A stretch of 41,282 nucleotides of DNA from a virus (IMGVR_UViG_3300036790_000318:1-41282), one strand, 5' to 3'; positions 6,882 through 15,990 are shown, counted from the stretch's first letter. Notes: generated by a model not told the origin, from the sequence alone. Translations and numbers: made by a program.

Positions 6882-7693
6882 TTCTCACTGACCTCATCGG
6901 CAAGGACCTGCCGCCCGATCCGTGCGGCACTCAAGGCACGCTCACGGTTTGGTCAGAGCGGGCCAATATGCTCTTTGCCCTCGGCTGCGAGGCGCAAGCA
7001 TTCACCCTCCTCGCCAGCTTCGCGTCGCCCCTCATGTCGCTGATCGAGACCAAGGAGGGCGGCGCGGCGCTCTCGATCCATGGCGGCAAACATGCCGGTA
7101 AGAGCGTGGCGCTGGCGGCCGCGGCGAGCGTGTGGGGTGGTGGACCTATCCAACCGCCACCGTTGTCTCTGGGTCCTGTCATCCTCAACCGCCTTGCTAA
7201 CCGCGATCCGGTCGGCATCAAGGCTCTGATCGAGGCGTCGGTGACAGCGCCCGACCGACCCATCCTGATTTCCGCCAGCGGCGCGCGGCTTCCGCTCGAT
7301 CCAGGCGAGTTGTTCGGCATCGATGTCGAGGTCAAGGTGCCCAAGGCGCTGATCGCGCCCAAGGATGGCGACCGCATCGAAGGGCACCTGCTGGCGAACC
7401 GGGGCCATGCGGGCAACACCTACCTGCGCTACATAACGCGGCCAGAGAATGCAGCCTGGATCAAACGCCGCCTCGCCGGCGCCATAGCGGGTATCCGGGA
7501 CGATCTGACGGCCGCTCATGCGAAAGACGACACGATAACCATGGGCGAGCTTTTCCAGATTGAGCGCTGGCGCTACGGTATCCGCCTGATCGCGGCCTGC
7601 TGGGTGGCGGGCATCGTGGCCGTGGAGCTTGGGCTGATCGAGGCTGACCCGGAGCGCATCGCACGCTGGGCTATCAAGGAGGGGCTGGAATGA
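6878..7693 (+). CDS. P-loop NTPase, DUF927-like
   Basis: This encodes 271 residues. SIHGGKHAGKSVALAAAASVWG (residues about 66-87) is a Walker A region followed by the 'AAASVWG' helix seen in DUF927 helicase-like proteins. An acidic Walker B is less clear. The C-terminal half is helical with two hydrophobic stretches (IRLIAACWVAGIVAVELGLI). It is shorter than typical DUF927 proteins, so it is either a reduced form or a related phage ATPase. It closes the rightward recombination block and may help replication. Confidence 0.6.
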   Translation: MILTDLIGKDLPPDPCGTQGTLTVWSERANMLFALGCEAQAFTLLASFASPLMSLIETKEGGAALSIHGGKHAGKSVALAAAASVWGGGPIQPPPLSLGPVILNRLANRDPVGIKALIEASVTAPDRPILISASGARLPLDPGELFGIDVEVKVPKALIAPKDGDRIEGHLLANRGHAGNTYLRYITRPENAAWIKRRLAGAIAGIRDDLTAAHAKDDTITMGELFQIERWRYGIRLIAACWVAGIVAVELGLIEADPERIARWAIKEGLE

Positions 7694-8006
7694 GACCGAC
7701 AAACACCATAAGACACCACGCCATTCTCAAGATGTACCAGGACGGGGTTGGCGTTAAAGAAATAGGGCGCGTCGCGAATGCCTCAAATGACATGTCCAAA
7801 ACGTATTCGGTCTTGGTGCCATAGACCAATGACACATGCTCACCTAGAGCACGCGCGACACCATCAAACGCCGCGCGCAAGGAAGCATTACCGACATAAA
7901 ATCCCCGGAAATCGTTGGTGGTAAAGACATGCGTGTTCGCGCCCACAACCTTGTAGACAAGCGATACCTTGGAAGGAGGATTCTGTCGGACTTTTTCCTT
8001 CGCCAT
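7674..8006 (-). CDS. Hypothetical protein, tail-to-tail with the HTH gene
   Basis: This encodes 110 residues from the ATG at 8006, chosen because GGAG lies about nine bases upstream and the sequence before it is poorer. The central part (VYKVVGANTHVFTTNDFRGFYV, then ASLRAAFDGVARALGEHV) has the strand-strand-helix look of small HicB/DUF1902-like proteins; this is a weak resemblance. The last 40 residues are antisense to the HTH gene and look non-native. It stands apart from the late operon and may have its own promoter. Confidence 0.55.
   Translation of the reverse strand: MAKEKVRQNPPSKVSLVYKVVGANTHVFTTNDFRGFYVGNASLRAAFDGVARALGEHVSLVYGTKTEYVLDMSFEAFATRPISLTPTPSWYILRMAWCLMVFVGLIPAPP
7690..7824 (+). 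CDS. Short helix-turn-helix protein, possibly truncated
   Basis: This encodes 44 residues starting in an ATGA overlap with the P-loop gene. HAILKMYQDGVGVKEIGRVANAS reads as a helix-turn-helix of the small invertase/resolvase or Mor type. Just after that motif the frame enters the region antisense to the leftward gene at 7674-8006 and soon stops. I infer that the gene was cut short by a mosaic junction near 7790. Confidence 0.5.
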   Translation: MRPTNTIRHHAILKMYQDGVGVKEIGRVANASNDMSKTYSVLVP

Positions 8007-8107
8007 GTCCTTCTCCACTGACTTTCGAACTCCTATTGGTTTGGAACGTTCCATAGCCAATCCCCCCGAATTTCCCGTTGGGGGTCGCCCAACAGTTTAT
8101 TAGTTTA

Positions 8108-8135
8108 GCGCCTTGAATAAGGCAAAAGAAGGCGC
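8108..8135 (-). terminator. Hairpin at the end of the late operon
   Basis: GCGCCTT (8108-8114) pairs perfectly with AAGGCGC (8129-8135). A tighter alternative is GCCTT-GAAT-AAGGC at 8110-8123. It lies 40 bases beyond the last late gene, where a leftward terminator would be expected. There is no clear T-run after it, so termination may be weak or factor-dependent. Confidence 0.35.
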
Positions 8136-8174
8136 GTAAATACGGCATACCGCGTCGGCAGGTATGGGCTAAGT

Positions 8175-8498
8175 CTACGCGCCCCCTCCCATCGCCGCGA
8201 GAATCTCCCCCATCCGATCCTTCCCGCCGCCCTTGAGCATGGCCGGGTTCACTCGACCGTAGAGCGACAAGAACTGCTGCGCGGTCTGCTGCTGCAACAC
8301 GATGAGGCGCAGATAGTCCTTGGTCGTGAGCGGATCGAACTTGAGGGCGAGGAACTCCAGCGTGCGCTCGGCCGCCAATTGCGCGCCTCGCCGGAACTGC
8401 TCCGGCGAGAGGTCTAGTAGGTCAAGTCCGTCGCGTAACCGTGTCTCTGAATCTCCGGCAACTGGCGGCTCAGGCGCTGACCGATATCGATCCGCCAA
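8175..8498 (-). CDS. Helical hypothetical protein at the end of the late operon
   Basis: The well-supported part is the C-terminal 85 residues: LSPEQFRRGAQLAAERTLEF, then YLRLIVLQQQTAQQFLSLYG, ending KDRMGEILAAMGGGA. It is helical with repeated Gln and Leu. No ATG or GTG lies near the natural start; TTG at 8498 gives 107 residues and overlaps the ATP-grasp gene by 85 bases. The open frame extends far upstream, but that part is Arg/Gly-rich shadow. Function unknown; as the last late gene it could be a minor virion or chaperone protein. Confidence 0.6.
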   Translation of the reverse strand: MADRYRSAPEPPVAGDSETRLRDGLDLLDLSPEQFRRGAQLAAERTLEFLALKFDPLTTKDYLRLIVLQQQTAQQFLSLYGRVNPAMLKGGGKDRMGEILAAMGGGA

Positions 8499-9739
8499 CT
8501 CGGGTTCGCCGGCATCTCGATCCGGTCCAATGCTGCGTAGGCCGCGCGTCGGGCGCCCCTGACGGAATCGCCCAAACCCGTTGCCACCAGGACGTAATCC
8601 CCCGCCGTTACCAGGCACGGCGCCGTCACCACCTTGCCCCCCGCGTTCTGCGGCGCTTCCCCCATCATCACCTCCAGCGGCGCCACCCGCTCCAGCAAGG
8701 AGGGCGTCAAGCCGTAGATCGGTATCCCCGTCACGTCCTTCTGGAGGGCGTGGCTGTACGGGTAGGGCGGCAGGGTCGCCACCGCTCCGCAGGCGATCTT
8801 GTTCAGCAGCAAGTCTTGCGGCCTCGCGTCGCGCCCTTCTGAGAGGCATGCCAGCCATTCGACCATATCTCCTTGGTGCAGCACCCGCTGGATCGAGAGG
8901 GTTGGATACCCGAACCGCATAGTGAATTCCAGGGGCCACGGCTGGCCCTTGTCGTCGATGATGCAGTTGACATCGACATAGCCGCAATAGCCGGTCTTTT
9001 CCAGCGCGGCCGCAAGCGGCTTCAATACCTTATCGGCCAGCTTGGACTTCTTGACGTAGCGCAGCACGGTGCCCTGCTCGCCGGTCGCTACGCCGAGATC
9101 GCCCGCAAACATCTTCTTGAACTCGAAGTTTTCCGCCCAGCCGGCGCTGAACCCGCCAGGGCCGAACCAACCGCCGACCGCCATCTCGCAGCCCGCAACC
9201 TTCTCCTGCAAGATGAACGAGCCCTTGTGTCGCTGGTTTTTCTTCCACCGCTCCAGCATGAGCACGAGATCGGCCGGCGACTTCGCGACATAGGACAGCG
9301 ACTTGTCCGGCTCGTCGCCGCACGGTTTCGAGACGAAGGCCCGATCCTCGCGCTTCACATAGGCGATGGCCGAATCGTAGTCGTTGAACTCGCGGTAGGC
9401 CGGGATGGCGATGTCGTGCTTCTGAAAGACCTTCATGCCGAGGGTGCGATTCAACTCCCAATCCGCCGAGTCGCGGGTGGCGCCGACGATGCGGGACTTG
9501 GGGTTATCGCGCCGCCACGCATCCGTCTCGCGCAGGAAGTTGGTATTGCTGGTCAGGACGATAAGATCGGCCCAGCGCGTCCAGTCCCGCCAATCTGCCA
9601 CGCGCTTAACCATCCCCTCGCCGATGCGCTTGTTGCGCTCGGTCGGTCGGACGTACCACCGCACCTCCTGGCCCGATTGCTGCGCGCGCCAGACGAAATC
9701 GACCTCGGGGCGGTCGTCGTCAATGACCAAGACCCTCAC
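8414..9739 (-). CDS. PurD-like ATP-grasp ligase
   Basis: This encodes 441 residues from GTG 9739, in a GTGA overlap with the upstream stop. The fold follows phosphoribosylamine-glycine ligase (PurD): an MRVLVID start, ATP-grasp strands around FVSKPCGDEP (about 135-145) and FILQEKVAGCEMAVGGWF (about 175-192), the Mg/ATP stretch WPLEFTMRFGYPTLS (about 268-283), GDMVEWL, and a C-terminal RRAAYAALDRIEMP...WRIDIGQRL. PurD joins glycine to phosphoribosylamine in purine synthesis. Here the N-terminal Gly-rich GGREHA-type loop is absent, and the gene sits among virion genes. It may therefore make another amide bond, for example on a virion or surface component; this is inference. Confidence 0.8.
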   Translation of the reverse strand: MRVLVIDDDRPEVDFVWRAQQSGQEVRWYVRPTERNKRIGEGMVKRVADWRDWTRWADLIVLTSNTNFLRETDAWRRDNPKSRIVGATRDSADWELNRTLGMKVFQKHDIAIPAYREFNDYDSAIAYVKREDRAFVSKPCGDEPDKSLSYVAKSPADLVLMLERWKKNQRHKGSFILQEKVAGCEMAVGGWFGPGGFSAGWAENFEFKKMFAGDLGVATGEQGTVLRYVKKSKLADKVLKPLAAALEKTGYCGYVDVNCIIDDKGQPWPLEFTMRFGYPTLSIQRVLHQGDMVEWLACLSEGRDARPQDLLLNKIACGAVATLPPYPYSHALQKDVTGIPIYGLTPSLLERVAPLEVMMGEAPQNAGGKVVTAPCLVTAGDYVLVATGLGDSVRGARRAAYAALDRIEMPANPSWRIDIGQRLSRQLPEIQRHGYATDLTY

Positions 9740-12507
9740 TGGCGCGCATCCATTTTGTGTTTCAGTTTGACCTTGCGCGAGATCACTTTGCGATCATAGC
9801 CGGCGGCGCGCTCCGGCTCGCGGATCGCGTAGGGTGCCTGCCGGATGCCGAAAAACTGCTCTGGCCCGCTGACCTTGCTGTTCTGCATGCCGGTCTGCGG
9901 CTTGACCGAGATGGGCGAGAATTGGTCCATCAGGTAGCGGCCATAGTCCTTGATGCCCTGCACCGGCTGGCCCTGGCGCGTATCCGTGATCGCGGCGCCG
10001 TTCCATTGCTGATTGTTCATCATGTTGTAGACCGTTGACCACAGAGGGTGAATCTTGTTGATCGCGGTCTGCTCCGGCTGCTTCGCCCACTCGACCGCAT
10101 CCTTCAAATACCCCGGCATCGAGACGCGCTCGGGTCCGCCCTGTGCATCCTTGCCGCCGGTCTGCGGAAAGAAATAATCTTTGAACTCCTGCGGGCCTTT
10201 GCCCGTCTTGATATACTGATAGAGTGCCCCCATCATCGCCGTCATGATTGGCATCGCCACCACGTAGGCCGCGCGGTCGGTCAACTGCTTGCTGCCGCCA
10301 GGACTTTCCGCCCGGCCCTTGATAGGGGTCTTAGCAAGATCGGCGGCGCCCCCACCAAGTTCGCGCAGCGTGCCGAGATTCCAGCCGAGGGATCGCACCG
10401 CGACATGCCCAATGTCCTTCATGGTGCGGTTCCAGAACATATTGTCGTAAGCCAATTGGCCGAGGCGGTTATCGACCGAATCCCAGATGCGGCCCGCGAC
10501 CTGGCGCAATTGCTTTTGGCTCATCGCCGGATTGACGCGCAGCTCGTCGCTCATCAGATCGTAGAACACTCCGAGCTTCATCTTCGGAACGAAATCCTCC
10601 ATCAGCGGCGCCATGATCGTGTCCATGACGCGCGGTACCAACTCGGCAGCGGCGCGCACTTGGCCCGGCGCGATCTGCATGCCGCCGACCTTGATGGGCG
10701 CGGCGTTGCGGAACATCTCGCTCAAATCTTGCCCGAGGGTCTGGCGACCGCTCGATTTCATCAGCGAGCCACGAAACGCCTGCCAGAACGATCCTGCCGG
10801 CGAGCCGCGATAGAAGCTGTCCATTTTCGCCCGTCCGCCGCCCGCAACCAACGCGTTGACGATCTTCTCCATCTCGGGGCCATAGGTGCCGCGCCCGAGA
10901 TACTGGTTCAGCACCTTGCGACCTGTCAGGTAATTCTCGACCGGCGCCGAGGATTGGCGCCCGAGGAGATTACCCAGGCCGCGCACGATTTCCCCCGGCT
11001 CGCCGCGACTGATCTGCTTGACGCCCTTGGCGACGCGTGAGGTGGCGGCATCCGCCATGACAAACAGGGCGTGGAAGCCGGAAAGGCCAAGCTGGGCCGA
11101 GTTCATCATATTGCCAGCCGAGCGAATCGTGTCGTAAATCGGTTGGCCGGAAAGACCGGACGATAGGGCGCGGTTGACAATGGTGGCCGCCGGCTCAGGC
11201 GCGTAGTAGTGGGCGTTACCGCCCCGCGCGATCTTGTCGTCGAGCGGTATCCAGCCCGGCGGCGGCCGTTCGTTGTGCGGCACCTGCACGGCCAGTCCCT
11301 CGTCCTTCATTTCGTCGAACACATCGCGGGCGGTGATGAAGCGGTCCATCTGGTGAAGCTGCATCAGCGACATCTCGATAGGGTTGTCCGTCACCGGCTT
11401 GAGGCCGTGCGCGATGCCCTCGGCGACCGTCGAGAAGGTGCGCTCCTTGGTGAATTTTTTGCCGCCCTCCAGCGACCGTCCACCATAGTATTTGGCAAAC
11501 TCATTGGCGGCGGCGCGCGGGTCTTGCCAGAGATGCGGCAGGTAGTCCTGCACATAGGCCGGGGCGATCCCCATCTCGTCCATCTTGTGCCAGCGGTCAT
11601 CAAACAGCTTGCGAATTTCGCCAGCCAGCGAGCCGAGCTTGGTGCCCTCGAACGGTCCCATCTTGCCGGTCTCGATGGCGTCCATGTAGGCCAGCCGGGC
11701 CGGCTGGGATAGCTTACCAACCTCGGCGCCGAAGCCGCGCAGGTTCTCCGCAGCCTGCTGAAAGTTCTGCTCGCGCTTCGCCAGCCCCTCGCGCATCATG
11801 CCAGCGGTGGCTTCTCCCGCCTCGCCGCGCTTGCCGGGTGAGAAGATATGCCGGAAATCGTCCGCGACACCTGACGGCGGGATCGTGGTATCGGCTTGGC
11901 GTCGGACTTCCTCAATCTGCTCAGGCTTCATTTCGGCTGCCATGGCGCGCGACGGCACGTCCTGCGGGGCGGCGACCTTGGAGGGCGCAGAGACGACAGG
12001 CTTGGCAGGCGGCGCCTCCGGGGCCGCAGGAGGGGCGCCAGAGGGCGTCTCGGGCTTGGGGAGTACTGGCGTAGCCTCTGGCGCGGAAGGGCCTCCTGGC
12101 GGCTTCCTGGGGCCTCCCAGGGCATCCATGGCTTTGCCGGGCGCCTGTGTGCCCATGGCTAAGTTGAGGGCCTTGTCCAGCGAGGCGCGATATTCCGGGC
12201 TTTTCGGATCGAGATGGCGCGCGGCCCAGGTCCGCACCCCGGCCATGGTATTCAGTTCCTTGGGATCGGCGCCGAACTCCTTGGCCGTCTGCTCGCGGTC
12301 CTCTTTGCCGAGGCCCTTGTACCAGTCCCACATCTCGCTTGCCGTGCGAGAGACGAGGCCGGGCTTTTGCGGTGCTGTTGATGCGAATTTCTGCCATGGC
12401 CCGACAGATGGCATAGTCGTTGGCGTGACGGTATTAGGAGAAAACTTCTCCCACGGCTTCGGCGCCGTGTCCTGCTGCTGGTAATTTGTCCACGGTCCAT
12501 CGGGCAT
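9736..12507 (-). CDS. Large virion-associated protein (probable internal or ejection protein)
   Basis: This encodes 923 residues, the largest protein of the genome. Residues 1-60 carry repeated PW-x-x-(F/Y) motifs (GPWTNY, KPWEKF, GPWQKF), followed by an acidic Trp-rich helix and a Pro/Ala linker (about 125-180). The rest is mostly helical with scattered aromatics and one hydrophobic stretch near residue 765 (AAYVVAMPIMTAMMGALYQY). In podoviruses, a giant helical protein late in the virion block is often ejected with the DNA to cross the cell envelope. I see no clear lysozyme motif. It overlaps the ATP-grasp gene by four bases. Confidence 0.65.
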   Translation of the reverse strand: MPDGPWTNYQQQDTAPKPWEKFSPNTVTPTTMPSVGPWQKFASTAPQKPGLVSRTASEMWDWYKGLGKEDREQTAKEFGADPKELNTMAGVRTWAARHLDPKSPEYRASLDKALNLAMGTQAPGKAMDALGGPRKPPGGPSAPEATPVLPKPETPSGAPPAAPEAPPAKPVVSAPSKVAAPQDVPSRAMAAEMKPEQIEEVRRQADTTIPPSGVADDFRHIFSPGKRGEAGEATAGMMREGLAKREQNFQQAAENLRGFGAEVGKLSQPARLAYMDAIETGKMGPFEGTKLGSLAGEIRKLFDDRWHKMDEMGIAPAYVQDYLPHLWQDPRAAANEFAKYYGGRSLEGGKKFTKERTFSTVAEGIAHGLKPVTDNPIEMSLMQLHQMDRFITARDVFDEMKDEGLAVQVPHNERPPPGWIPLDDKIARGGNAHYYAPEPAATIVNRALSSGLSGQPIYDTIRSAGNMMNSAQLGLSGFHALFVMADAATSRVAKGVKQISRGEPGEIVRGLGNLLGRQSSAPVENYLTGRKVLNQYLGRGTYGPEMEKIVNALVAGGGRAKMDSFYRGSPAGSFWQAFRGSLMKSSGRQTLGQDLSEMFRNAAPIKVGGMQIAPGQVRAAAELVPRVMDTIMAPLMEDFVPKMKLGVFYDLMSDELRVNPAMSQKQLRQVAGRIWDSVDNRLGQLAYDNMFWNRTMKDIGHVAVRSLGWNLGTLRELGGGAADLAKTPIKGRAESPGGSKQLTDRAAYVVAMPIMTAMMGALYQYIKTGKGPQEFKDYFFPQTGGKDAQGGPERVSMPGYLKDAVEWAKQPEQTAINKIHPLWSTVYNMMNNQQWNGAAITDTRQGQPVQGIKDYGRYLMDQFSPISVKPQTGMQNSKVSGPEQFFGIRQAPYAIREPERAAGYDRKVISRKVKLKHKMDARQ

Positions 12508-12510
12508 TCA

Positions 12511-13704
12511 TCACTGGACCTTTTCCCAGGAAGCTTGATTACCCGGATCACCGCCCTTGAAGCGATAGCCGTCCACCACGTCGCCCGGCTTGGGCTGACC
12601 GGAGGTAACGCCCGGCTGCTCCGGCAGCGCGTCCCGCGCCGCTCCACCGCCCTCGTCCCCATAGCCGGTGTCCGGCTTGAACGACTGCGCTGCCTGCGCG
12701 GCCGGCGGCAGGAACGGGTTCTTGGTGCGCGTCGCCGTCATGCGCGACACGATGGCGTCGCGCTGCACGCGCAATTTGCCGATTTCAGGATCGTCAGGCG
12801 CGTTCTGTTGCAAGCTGTTGAGCTGCGAGACGATGGCGGATAGCTGTCGAGCATCCAGATTGTACTGACCGAGCGCCTCCTTCTGAGTCTGACTCTTGGC
12901 CTGGCGGTCGGCCTGCGACCACAGCCGCTTGTCCTCGCGCAGGTTCTTGCCCGCCTCCCCGGCATCGAAGCGGCGGGTGCGTCCCGCCTCGACATTGGAG
13001 GCGGTATCGGCCCGCTTATCGGCGATGGTGATGTTGGTGGCGTTCCGGCTCCCGGCGACCGAGAGAGCGATGTCGCCCTTGAGCTTGGCAATATCCTCGG
13101 CCGATTTGATCCGCGCGTCACCCAGCGCCTGCTGGACGCCCAGCCGATCCGACTGCGCGGCCATTTTCATCTCGCCCAGCGTCTGCTGCATCAAGAGCCG
13201 GTCCTGCGGCGCCATCAAGGGCTGAGCCTGCGCCAGGGCGGCAAACAGCGTGCGATTGTCGATCCCCGGATTGCGCTGCCGGATGCGGTCGGCAAGCTGG
13301 TCGATGGTCATGAACCCGCCTTGGGGTGCGCCGCCCGGGGCCATGCCGCCGCCGTTCACCCCAGGAGCAGACATGGCTTGTCCGGGCGGCGCACCTGGTT
13401 GCCCCATGGGCGCGCTGCCACGAGGAGGCGGCGCTGGAGGCATTCCTTGTTGCGGCGGAGGAGGGGCTGGCTGGCTTGCCTGACCCGGCGGAGGCGGCAG
13501 CGGGCCTTGCTGCGGCATGCCCTGCGGCGGTCCAGGTTGCCCGCCAAAGGCCGAGCCGGCAGCACCCTGCGCCTGCAACTGCTGCTCGATTTGCGCGAGT
13601 TCCTGCTTGGCCCTCTGGACCTGCAACCATTTCAACTGGCTGTCCGGAAGCGCGCCCGCGAAGCCGCTGCCGATCTGGCCGAGAGAGGCGAGACCGCCAG
13701 CCAT
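12511..13704 (-). CDS. Pro/Gly/Gln-rich virion protein
   Basis: This encodes 397 residues; I start it at ATG 13704 (MAGGLASLGQIGSGFAGALP), which overlaps the methyltransferase stop. Residues 40-60 form a Gln-rich helix. About 60-140 is low-complexity Pro/Gly/Gln, and about 150-330 is helix with coiled-coil character (QADRQAKSQTQKEALGQYN). The C-terminus is disordered and charged. The composition resembles internal or tail-associated virion proteins of podoviruses. No enzyme motif is visible. Confidence 0.65.
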   Translation of the reverse strand: MAGGLASLGQIGSGFAGALPDSQLKWLQVQRAKQELAQIEQQLQAQGAAGSAFGGQPGPPQGMPQQGPLPPPPGQASQPAPPPPQQGMPPAPPPRGSAPMGQPGAPPGQAMSAPGVNGGGMAPGGAPQGGFMTIDQLADRIRQRNPGIDNRTLFAALAQAQPLMAPQDRLLMQQTLGEMKMAAQSDRLGVQQALGDARIKSAEDIAKLKGDIALSVAGSRNATNITIADKRADTASNVEAGRTRRFDAGEAGKNLREDKRLWSQADRQAKSQTQKEALGQYNLDARQLSAIVSQLNSLQQNAPDDPEIGKLRVQRDAIVSRMTATRTKNPFLPPAAQAAQSFKPDTGYGDEGGGAARDALPEQPGVTSGQPKPGDVVDGYRFKGGDPGNQASWEKVQ

Positions 13705-14360
13705 TAGACTGCGGGCCGATAGATCGCCGCGATATGGCGGCTGAGCGGCAGGGGAATCTTGGCGATCAGCGCGCTCCACTGCCGTCGCTCTTTGCTATGA
13801 GAACTAAACCGCCGCGCCGAGTTTTCGTAGTTGTCATAAAACCACGAAGGATCGCCTTCCTGTTTCCGGTGATGCCCAGACGCCATCAATGCCGGAACGT
13901 CGCCCCACAAATGATAGCTTCCGAAATTCCAGCGCGAGCGGCCCACCCAAGGGATGGCGCCGCGCACATTTTCGATGATCATCGGAATGTGATGGCCGGC
14001 CGCCTCGCATGCCTCCCGCTGGATGCGAAAGCACGCATTGAACAGCCGATTGAGGCGCTCCAACTCCGCGCCGCTCGCGTCGGCGCGGATTGCGGCCGCT
14101 TTCGCCTTCGCGCGCTTCCACGGCATCGCCATGTAGGAATATTCTTGGCATGGCGGCGACGCGACGATCAGCGCCGCGTTCTTGAATTGCGAGCCGTGCA
14201 GCGTGAGAACATCTTGGACGACGAGCATGGCCGGATAGCGATGTTTGCCGTAGACATGGTTCTCGATGTCAAAACCCACGACATCGTAACCCTGGGCAAG
14301 CAGGCCATCGGTCCAACCACCTAGGCCGCAGCACAGATCAATCGCGAGAGGTCGCACCAT
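13704..14360 (-). CDS. C5-cytosine DNA methyltransferase, short form
   Basis: This encodes 218 residues. I see motif I AIDLCCGLGGWTDGL, which binds S-adenosylmethionine; motif IV ASPPCQEYS, with the catalytic Cys; and motif VI IENVRG. Together these identify a cytosine-5 methyltransferase. It is short: there is little room for a normal target-recognition domain, and I do not see motif X. Phage C5 methyltransferases of this kind usually protect phage DNA from host restriction. It sits between two virion structural genes with TGATG-type coupling on both sides. Confidence 0.85.
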   Translation of the reverse strand: MVRPLAIDLCCGLGGWTDGLLAQGYDVVGFDIENHVYGKHRYPAMLVVQDVLTLHGSQFKNAALIVASPPCQEYSYMAMPWKRAKAKAAAIRADASGAELERLNRLFNACFRIQREACEAAGHHIPMIIENVRGAIPWVGRSRWNFGSYHLWGDVPALMASGHHRKQEGDPSWFYDNYENSARRFSSHSKERRQWSALIAKIPLPLSRHIAAIYRPAV

Positions 14361-15391
14361 CAATAAGCCGCGTAGGAGCCACCGCCCGAGTAGCCGTAGC
14401 CGCCGGCATCGGCGCCGGAATATCCGCCGGTCTGGCTATAGGGACTTTGGCTACTGAACAGGCTGTTGAGCGACGACGAGAGCGACGGATTGGAGAGGCC
14501 GGTCGCGAGGTTCGAGCCGAGGATTTGGTTCTGGTTGAACGCCTGGTTCTGGCCGGCAAGTGCATTAACCGAGGCCGATTGCCCGAGATTCAAATACGAT
14601 TGCAAGTCCTGCAACGTCTGCTGCGGCAGGCCAAACACGCCGGTTCCGGCGTTGGTTAGCGAATTGAGGCCCGACAGGCCCGTGTTCGCCTGGCCGGTCG
14701 AGGTCGCGTAGGGCGCGCCAAAGCCGGTCGTGTCAGTGCTGAGGCCGCCGGTGCCGAGCGTCGAAGCGCCCGCGAAGTCGAGCCCGGCCGCCTGATTGAT
14801 CCCGCTCGCGGTCTGGCTCGCCGTCTGCTGCCGGTTGAGTAGGTTGTTCTGCCAGTTGGTATTGAAACTGTCGAGCGCGTCGCTCGCGGCCGAGGCGCCG
14901 AAGGGCGTGTTGCCAAGGCCGGACTGCGCATTGATCGCGTTGGCCTGGTCGAGCGCGCCCTGACGCTGCTGATTGTAGAGCGCATTCTGCGGATCGAAGC
15001 CCTGGGCCAGCGCCTGATTTGCGTAGGGCAGCATGCTCTGGCCCTGGTTGTAGAGCGCGGTCGCCCCGCCAAGCTGCTGCCCGGCGACCTGCGGCGTCGC
15101 GCCCGCCGTGTTGGTGGCGCCCATCAGCGCCAGTTGGCCGTAGGGATTGTTGGTGAGGGTCTGCGCCTCGGCCTGATATTGCGGATAGAGCTGCTGCGGC
15201 AGCCCTTGGCCGAAATTGTACATCTCGCCGAGGATGTTCTGGTAGTTCTGCGCCTCGCCTGCCTGGTTAGGCGGCACGAAAGTCTGGCCGGTCTGCGGCG
15301 ATGAGGCCGCGCCACCGCCGAAGATCGAGTTGGCCGCGCCTGCGACTGAGCCGATGGCGCCGACGCCGCCCAGGATTGCCGCGATACCCAT
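14360..15391 (-). CDS. Gln/Asn/Gly-rich virion protein
   Basis: This encodes 343 residues. The N-terminus is a Gly/Ala-rich hydrophobic helix (IAAILGGVGAIGSVAGAANSIFGGG) that could insert into or cross a membrane. The body is rich in Gln, Asn, Gly, Tyr and Leu with repeated short helices (ALYNQGQSMLPYANQALAQG), and the C-terminus is Ser/Gly/Tyr-rich. This composition is typical of internal (ejected) podovirus proteins. It is coupled to both neighbours by TGATG overlaps. Confidence 0.65.
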   Translation of the reverse strand: MGIAAILGGVGAIGSVAGAANSIFGGGAASSPQTGQTFVPPNQAGEAQNYQNILGEMYNFGQGLPQQLYPQYQAEAQTLTNNPYGQLALMGATNTAGATPQVAGQQLGGATALYNQGQSMLPYANQALAQGFDPQNALYNQQRQGALDQANAINAQSGLGNTPFGASAASDALDSFNTNWQNNLLNRQQTASQTASGINQAAGLDFAGASTLGTGGLSTDTTGFGAPYATSTGQANTGLSGLNSLTNAGTGVFGLPQQTLQDLQSYLNLGQSASVNALAGQNQAFNQNQILGSNLATGLSNPSLSSSLNSLFSSQSPYSQTGGYSGADAGGYGYSGGGSYAAY

Positions 15392-15990
15392 CAGCCGACG
15401 AACCTTCCGTAACTGGTCTCGAACGGCTTATACCCCAACCACGCGAGCAAGTCACCGAGCGTCCCGCTGGCTGGCGGCGGATAGTCCGGCAACCTCACGC
15501 CAAACTCCTCCTCGGCCTCCATCAGCGCCGACGCTGCTTCGAGGCTATCCACCGCGCCCTCCGGCGCCCATAGCGGCAGACCCTGCTTGACCTGATAGAT
15601 GATCCGCACGGCGCGCGGCGCCAGCATCTCGCGCAGCGCCTTCTCGGCCCACAGGATCAGCCGCAGGCCGGTCACGCCGCGCTCCTCCGGCATGACATAG
15701 ATGGCGTCGTTCATGGCGTGCGGCGTCGAGCGATAGTGCGCATGGCCCTTCACGGTGACGAAGGAGTTGAAACCGACCAGCTTCTTGCCGCGCCAGGCCA
15801 CGCAGCAGCGAAAGAGGCCCGAGTTCTCCATGTCCTGATACTGGTCCCAGTCGAGGTCGAGCGGCATCTTCTCGCGCTCGACCGCGACCTCCTGCCACTC
15901 CTGGCGGACCAGTTCCTCGATTCCGCTGTCCAGCAGCCGGCCGAGAGATTCCCAGGCTAGCCGGGCGCGGTCAGCCGTCCGCGTCGCCAT
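15391..15990 (-). CDS. GNAT-like N-acetyltransferase
   Basis: This encodes 199 residues. The arrangement of a helical N-terminus, strand FRCCVAWRGKKLVGFNSFVT, a second strand region, then YVMPEERGVTGLRLILWAEK fits the GNAT fold. The V-x-P-x-x-R-G element there is the usual pyrophosphate-binding turn for acetyl-CoA. Similar proteins occur among podovirus virion genes, with unknown targets. It overlaps the hydroxylase gene by 20 bases. I infer modification of a virion or host protein. Confidence 0.75.
   Translation of the reverse strand: MATRTADRARLAWESLGRLLDSGIEELVRQEWQEVAVEREKMPLDLDWDQYQDMENSGLFRCCVAWRGKKLVGFNSFVTVKGHAHYRSTPHAMNDAIYVMPEERGVTGLRLILWAEKALREMLAPRAVRIIYQVKQGLPLWAPEGAVDSLEAASALMEAEEEFGVRLPDYPPPASGTLGDLLAWLGYKPFETSYGRFVG

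Noticed and set aside
8499-8987. N-terminal extension of the last late gene
   Set aside because: Arg/Gly/Ala-rich shadow of the ATP-grasp gene in another frame.
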